Positions 62,243-64,000 of a stretch of 64,000 nucleotides of DNA are shown piece after piece. Each line of letters opens with the position of its first letter. The first letter of the stretch is position 1. A program made the position numbers and the translations under genes. The notes under the pieces were generated by a model. The model saw nothing but the letters and a program-made list of their open reading frames with translations, ran no database searches and was not told the DNA's origin. The stretch comes from Pseudonocardia sp. Its GTDB lineage: Bacteria; Actinomycetota; Actinomycetes; Mycobacteriales; Pseudonocardiaceae. The stretch is from positions 1 through 64,000 of the forward strand of contig NZ_JAJCYB010000104.1 in NCBI RefSeq assembly GCF_029263155.1, written 5' to 3'.

Positions 62243-63348
62243 CCACGAACATCCCCCTGGTGGACCTCGCCGCCCAGCACGCGCAGGTGGCCGACGAGGT
62301 CGCCGCAGGCTGGGCCGACATCCTGTCGCGCACCGCGTTCGTCGGCGGACCCGCCGTCGCCGCGTTCGAGGCCGCGTACGCCGAGTTCGTCGGCACCGCG
62401 CACTGCGTCGGGGTCGGCAACGGCACCGACGCGATCGAGCTGGCGTTGCGCGCGCTGGGCACAGGGCCCGGCGACGAGTGCATCGTGCCGGCCAACACGT
62501 TCATCGCCACGGCCGAGGCCGTCGCCCGCACGGGGGCCACCACCGTGCTGGTGGACTGCGTCGACGACACGGCCCTGATCGACCCCGTCGCCGCGGGCAA
62601 GGCCGTCACCGACCGCACGAAGGCCGTGCTGCCGGTGCACCTCTACGGTCAGGCCGCCGAGGTGGAGCTGCTCGCCGAGCACCTCCCGGACTCGGTGGCG
62701 ATCGTCGAGGACGCGGCGCAGAGCCAGGGCGCGCTGCGGCACGGGAAGCCCGCGGGTTCGCTGGGCCGGATCGCGGCCACCAGCTTCTACCCGGGCAAGA
62801 ACCTGGGCGCGTACGGCGACGCGGGCGCCGTCGTCACGTCGGACGAGGAGTTGGCCACGGCCGTGCGGCTGCTGTCGGCGCACGGCTCGCCCCGCAAGTA
62901 CGAGCACTCCACGCTGGGTTTCAACAGCCGACTCGACGCGATCCAGGCCGTGGTGCTCTCGGCCAAGCTGCGCCGCCTCGCGGGCTGGAACGCCGCCCGC
63001 CGGGCGGCCGCCGACCGGTACGCCGCGCTGCTGGCCGGCGTCGACGGCGTCCGACTCCCCGTGGTGGCACCTGGCAACGAGCCGGTGTGGCACCTCTACG
63101 TCGTGCGGGTCGCCGAGCGCGACCGCGTGCTGGCCGCACTGAACGCCGCGGGCATCGGCGCGGGCATCCACTACCCCACCCCCGTGCACCTGACCGGCGC
63201 GTTCGCCGGGCTGGGCCTGGGGCCGGGGTCCTTCCCGGTGGCCGAGGCGATGGCCGGGGAGATCCTGTCGCTCCCCCTGTTCGCGGAGATCACCCCCGCG
63301 CAGCAGGAACGCGTGGTCGAGGTGCTGGCCGGGGCGGTCCAGGCGTGA
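62239..63348 (+). CDS. DegT/DnrJ/EryC1/StrS-family sugar aminotransferase (WbpE-like)
   Basis: This 369-residue protein starts NIPLVDLAAQHAQV, as in WbpE/FdtB-type 3-aminotransferases. It has GVGNGTDAIELALRAL, IVEDAAQSQGA and the Lys in SFYPGKNLGAYGDAG. GTG 62239 overlaps the previous stop by 4 nt. It is paired with the acyltransferase that follows, as wbpE is with wbpD. Confidence 0.92.
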   Translation: MTTNIPLVDLAAQHAQVADEVAAGWADILSRTAFVGGPAVAAFEAAYAEFVGTAHCVGVGNGTDAIELALRALGTGPGDECIVPANTFIATAEAVARTGATTVLVDCVDDTALIDPVAAGKAVTDRTKAVLPVHLYGQAAEVELLAEHLPDSVAIVEDAAQSQGALRHGKPAGSLGRIAATSFYPGKNLGAYGDAGAVVTSDEELATAVRLLSAHGSPRKYEHSTLGFNSRLDAIQAVVLSAKLRRLAGWNAARRAAADRYAALLAGVDGVRLPVVAPGNEPVWHLYVVRVAERDRVLAALNAAGIGAGIHYPTPVHLTGAFAGLGLGPGSFPVAEAMAGEILSLPLFAEITPAQQERVVEVLAGAVQA

Positions 63349-63923
63349 GCTCCGGGGTGCGGGTGCACCCGCAGGGGCTGTGCGAGAGCACCGACGTCGG
63401 AGAGGGCACCCGCGTGTGGGCGTTCGCGCACGTGCTGCCCGGCGCCCGCGTCGGGCGCGACTGCAACATCTGCGACTGCGCGTTCGTCGAGGACGGCGCC
63501 GTGCTCGGCGACCGCGTGACGGTCAAGAACGGCACGCTGGTGTTCCGCGGCGTCACCTGCGAGGACGAGGTGTTCCTCGGCCCCAACGTGCTGTTCACCA
63601 ACGACCTGCGCCCCCGCGCGGCCGCCCGCGTCGCCCCGGAGGACCTCGTGCCCACCACGGTGCGTCGGGGCGCCTCGCTCGGCGCCGGCACGGTCGTCGT
63701 GTGCGGTACCGAGATCGGCGAGTACGCGTTCGCGGGGGCCGGGTCGGTGGTCACCCGCGACGTCGCGGCATACTCGTTCGTGGCCGGCAACCCGGCCGTG
63801 CACAAGGGATGGGTCTGCCGCTGCGGTGAGCGCCTCGGCGACACGCTCGCCTGCCCCGCGTGCGGAGACCAGTACGTGCTCGACCCCACCGGCACCCTCC
63901 TCAGCCCCCGGAGCCCCGCATGA
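63345..63923 (+). CDS. Left-handed beta-helix acyltransferase (WbpD-like) with C-terminal zinc ribbon
   Basis: This 192-residue protein has hexapeptide repeats from about 10 to 155 (ARVGRDCNICDCAFVEDGAV, SLGAGTVVVCGTEIGEYAFA) and the WbpD-like VFLGPNVLFTNDLRPRA. It would N-acetylate the amino group added by the preceding enzyme. The C-terminus CRCGERL ... CPACGDQY is a rubredoxin-like zinc ribbon not present in the basic family. GTG 63345 overlaps the previous stop by 4 nt. Confidence 0.88.
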   Translation: MSSGVRVHPQGLCESTDVGEGTRVWAFAHVLPGARVGRDCNICDCAFVEDGAVLGDRVTVKNGTLVFRGVTCEDEVFLGPNVLFTNDLRPRAAARVAPEDLVPTTVRRGASLGAGTVVVCGTEIGEYAFAGAGSVVTRDVAAYSFVAGNPAVHKGWVCRCGERLGDTLACPACGDQYVLDPTGTLLSPRSPA

Positions 63924-64000
63924 GTCCCGCGGTCGACGTCGCGGTCCCCTGCTACAAGTACGGGAAGATGCTGCCCACCGCGGTGCGCAGCATCCTGGAC
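63920..64000 (+). CDS. Family 2 glycosyltransferase, N-terminal fragment (runs off the right edge)
   Basis: Only 27 codons are visible: MSPAVDVAVPCYKYGKMLPT and on, the standard start of a GT-A family 2 enzyme (VAVPCYxxxxxLxxAVxSIL). ATG 63920 overlaps the acyltransferase stop (ATGA), so it belongs to the same operon and probably transfers the amino sugar. Confidence 0.75.
   Translation, partial: MSPAVDVAVPCYKYGKMLPTAVRSILD

Overview
The DNA is very GC-rich (around 70% or more, with strong G/C at third codon positions). It carries an iniBAC-like dynamin cluster, a mycothiol-dependent Rv2466c-type reductase next to pepN and a DUF5130 gene (the Mycobacterium tuberculosis Rv2466c-Rv2468c order), an Rpf domain protein, and many leaderless TAnnnT-start genes. 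This points to a mycothiol-producing actinomycete, most likely Pseudonocardia or a close relative; the genus is an inference. No rRNA, tRNA, transposase, phage gene, CRISPR array or replication origin was seen, and no stretch longer than about 300 bases lacks a gene.

Layout. 1-4.4 kb: the end of one IniB-like repeat protein, a second IniB-like protein and two dynamin-like GTPases (IniA/IniC type), then a LuxR-type regulator. 6.2-7.0 kb: an orphan Phd-type antitoxin and a YefM/RelE-type toxin-antitoxin pair. 7.2-12.5 kb: an S9 peptidase, a membrane Ser/Thr kinase and an unusual apiosidase-like/Rpf fusion. 12.5-19 kb: aldehyde dehydrogenase, the Rv2466c-pepN-DUF5130 block and a broken HepT-like gene carrying a duplicated piece of a neighbouring deaminase gene. 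19-23 kb: a sugar epimerase, a methyltransferase and an amidase. 22.7-64 kb: a very large exopolysaccharide (EPS) locus. It has nucleotide-sugar genes, a flippase, a Wzy-type polymerase, two Wzz-type proteins, an AlgD-like dehydrogenase, a polyuronate-lyase-like and a beta-helix protein, glycosyltransferases, an initiating sugar-phosphate transferase, and a WbpB/E/D-like amino-sugar operon that runs off the right edge.

Two things stand out. First, inside the EPS locus (48.4-54.8 kb) lies a complete lasso-peptide-type gene set: nucleotidyltransferase, truncated asparagine-synthetase-type cyclase, two short precursor genes (45 and 47 aa), ABC exporter, HPr-kinase-like kinase, B2 protease and B1/PqqD-type recognition protein. 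Both precursors share Tyr5, Pro8, Gly14, Thr20 and Asp30 and both end in Phe-Ser, a possible kinase target.

Second, thirteen promoters share one pattern, TAACG - 15 to 17 nt (16 in eleven of thirteen) - CGA. They sit before the methyltransferase at 21.1 kb, most EPS transcription units and the lasso precursor, B1-B2-kinase and nucleotidyltransferase genes. The pattern matches what I recall for the actinobacterial extracytoplasmic sigma factor SigD (GTAAC(G/A)-N16-(C)GAT). A single envelope-stress-type sigma factor, not encoded in this window, therefore probably switches on the EPS and the lasso peptide together. A 10-gene, 16-kb run with mostly 4-nt overlaps (48.2 down to 32.2 kb) is led by one of these promoters.
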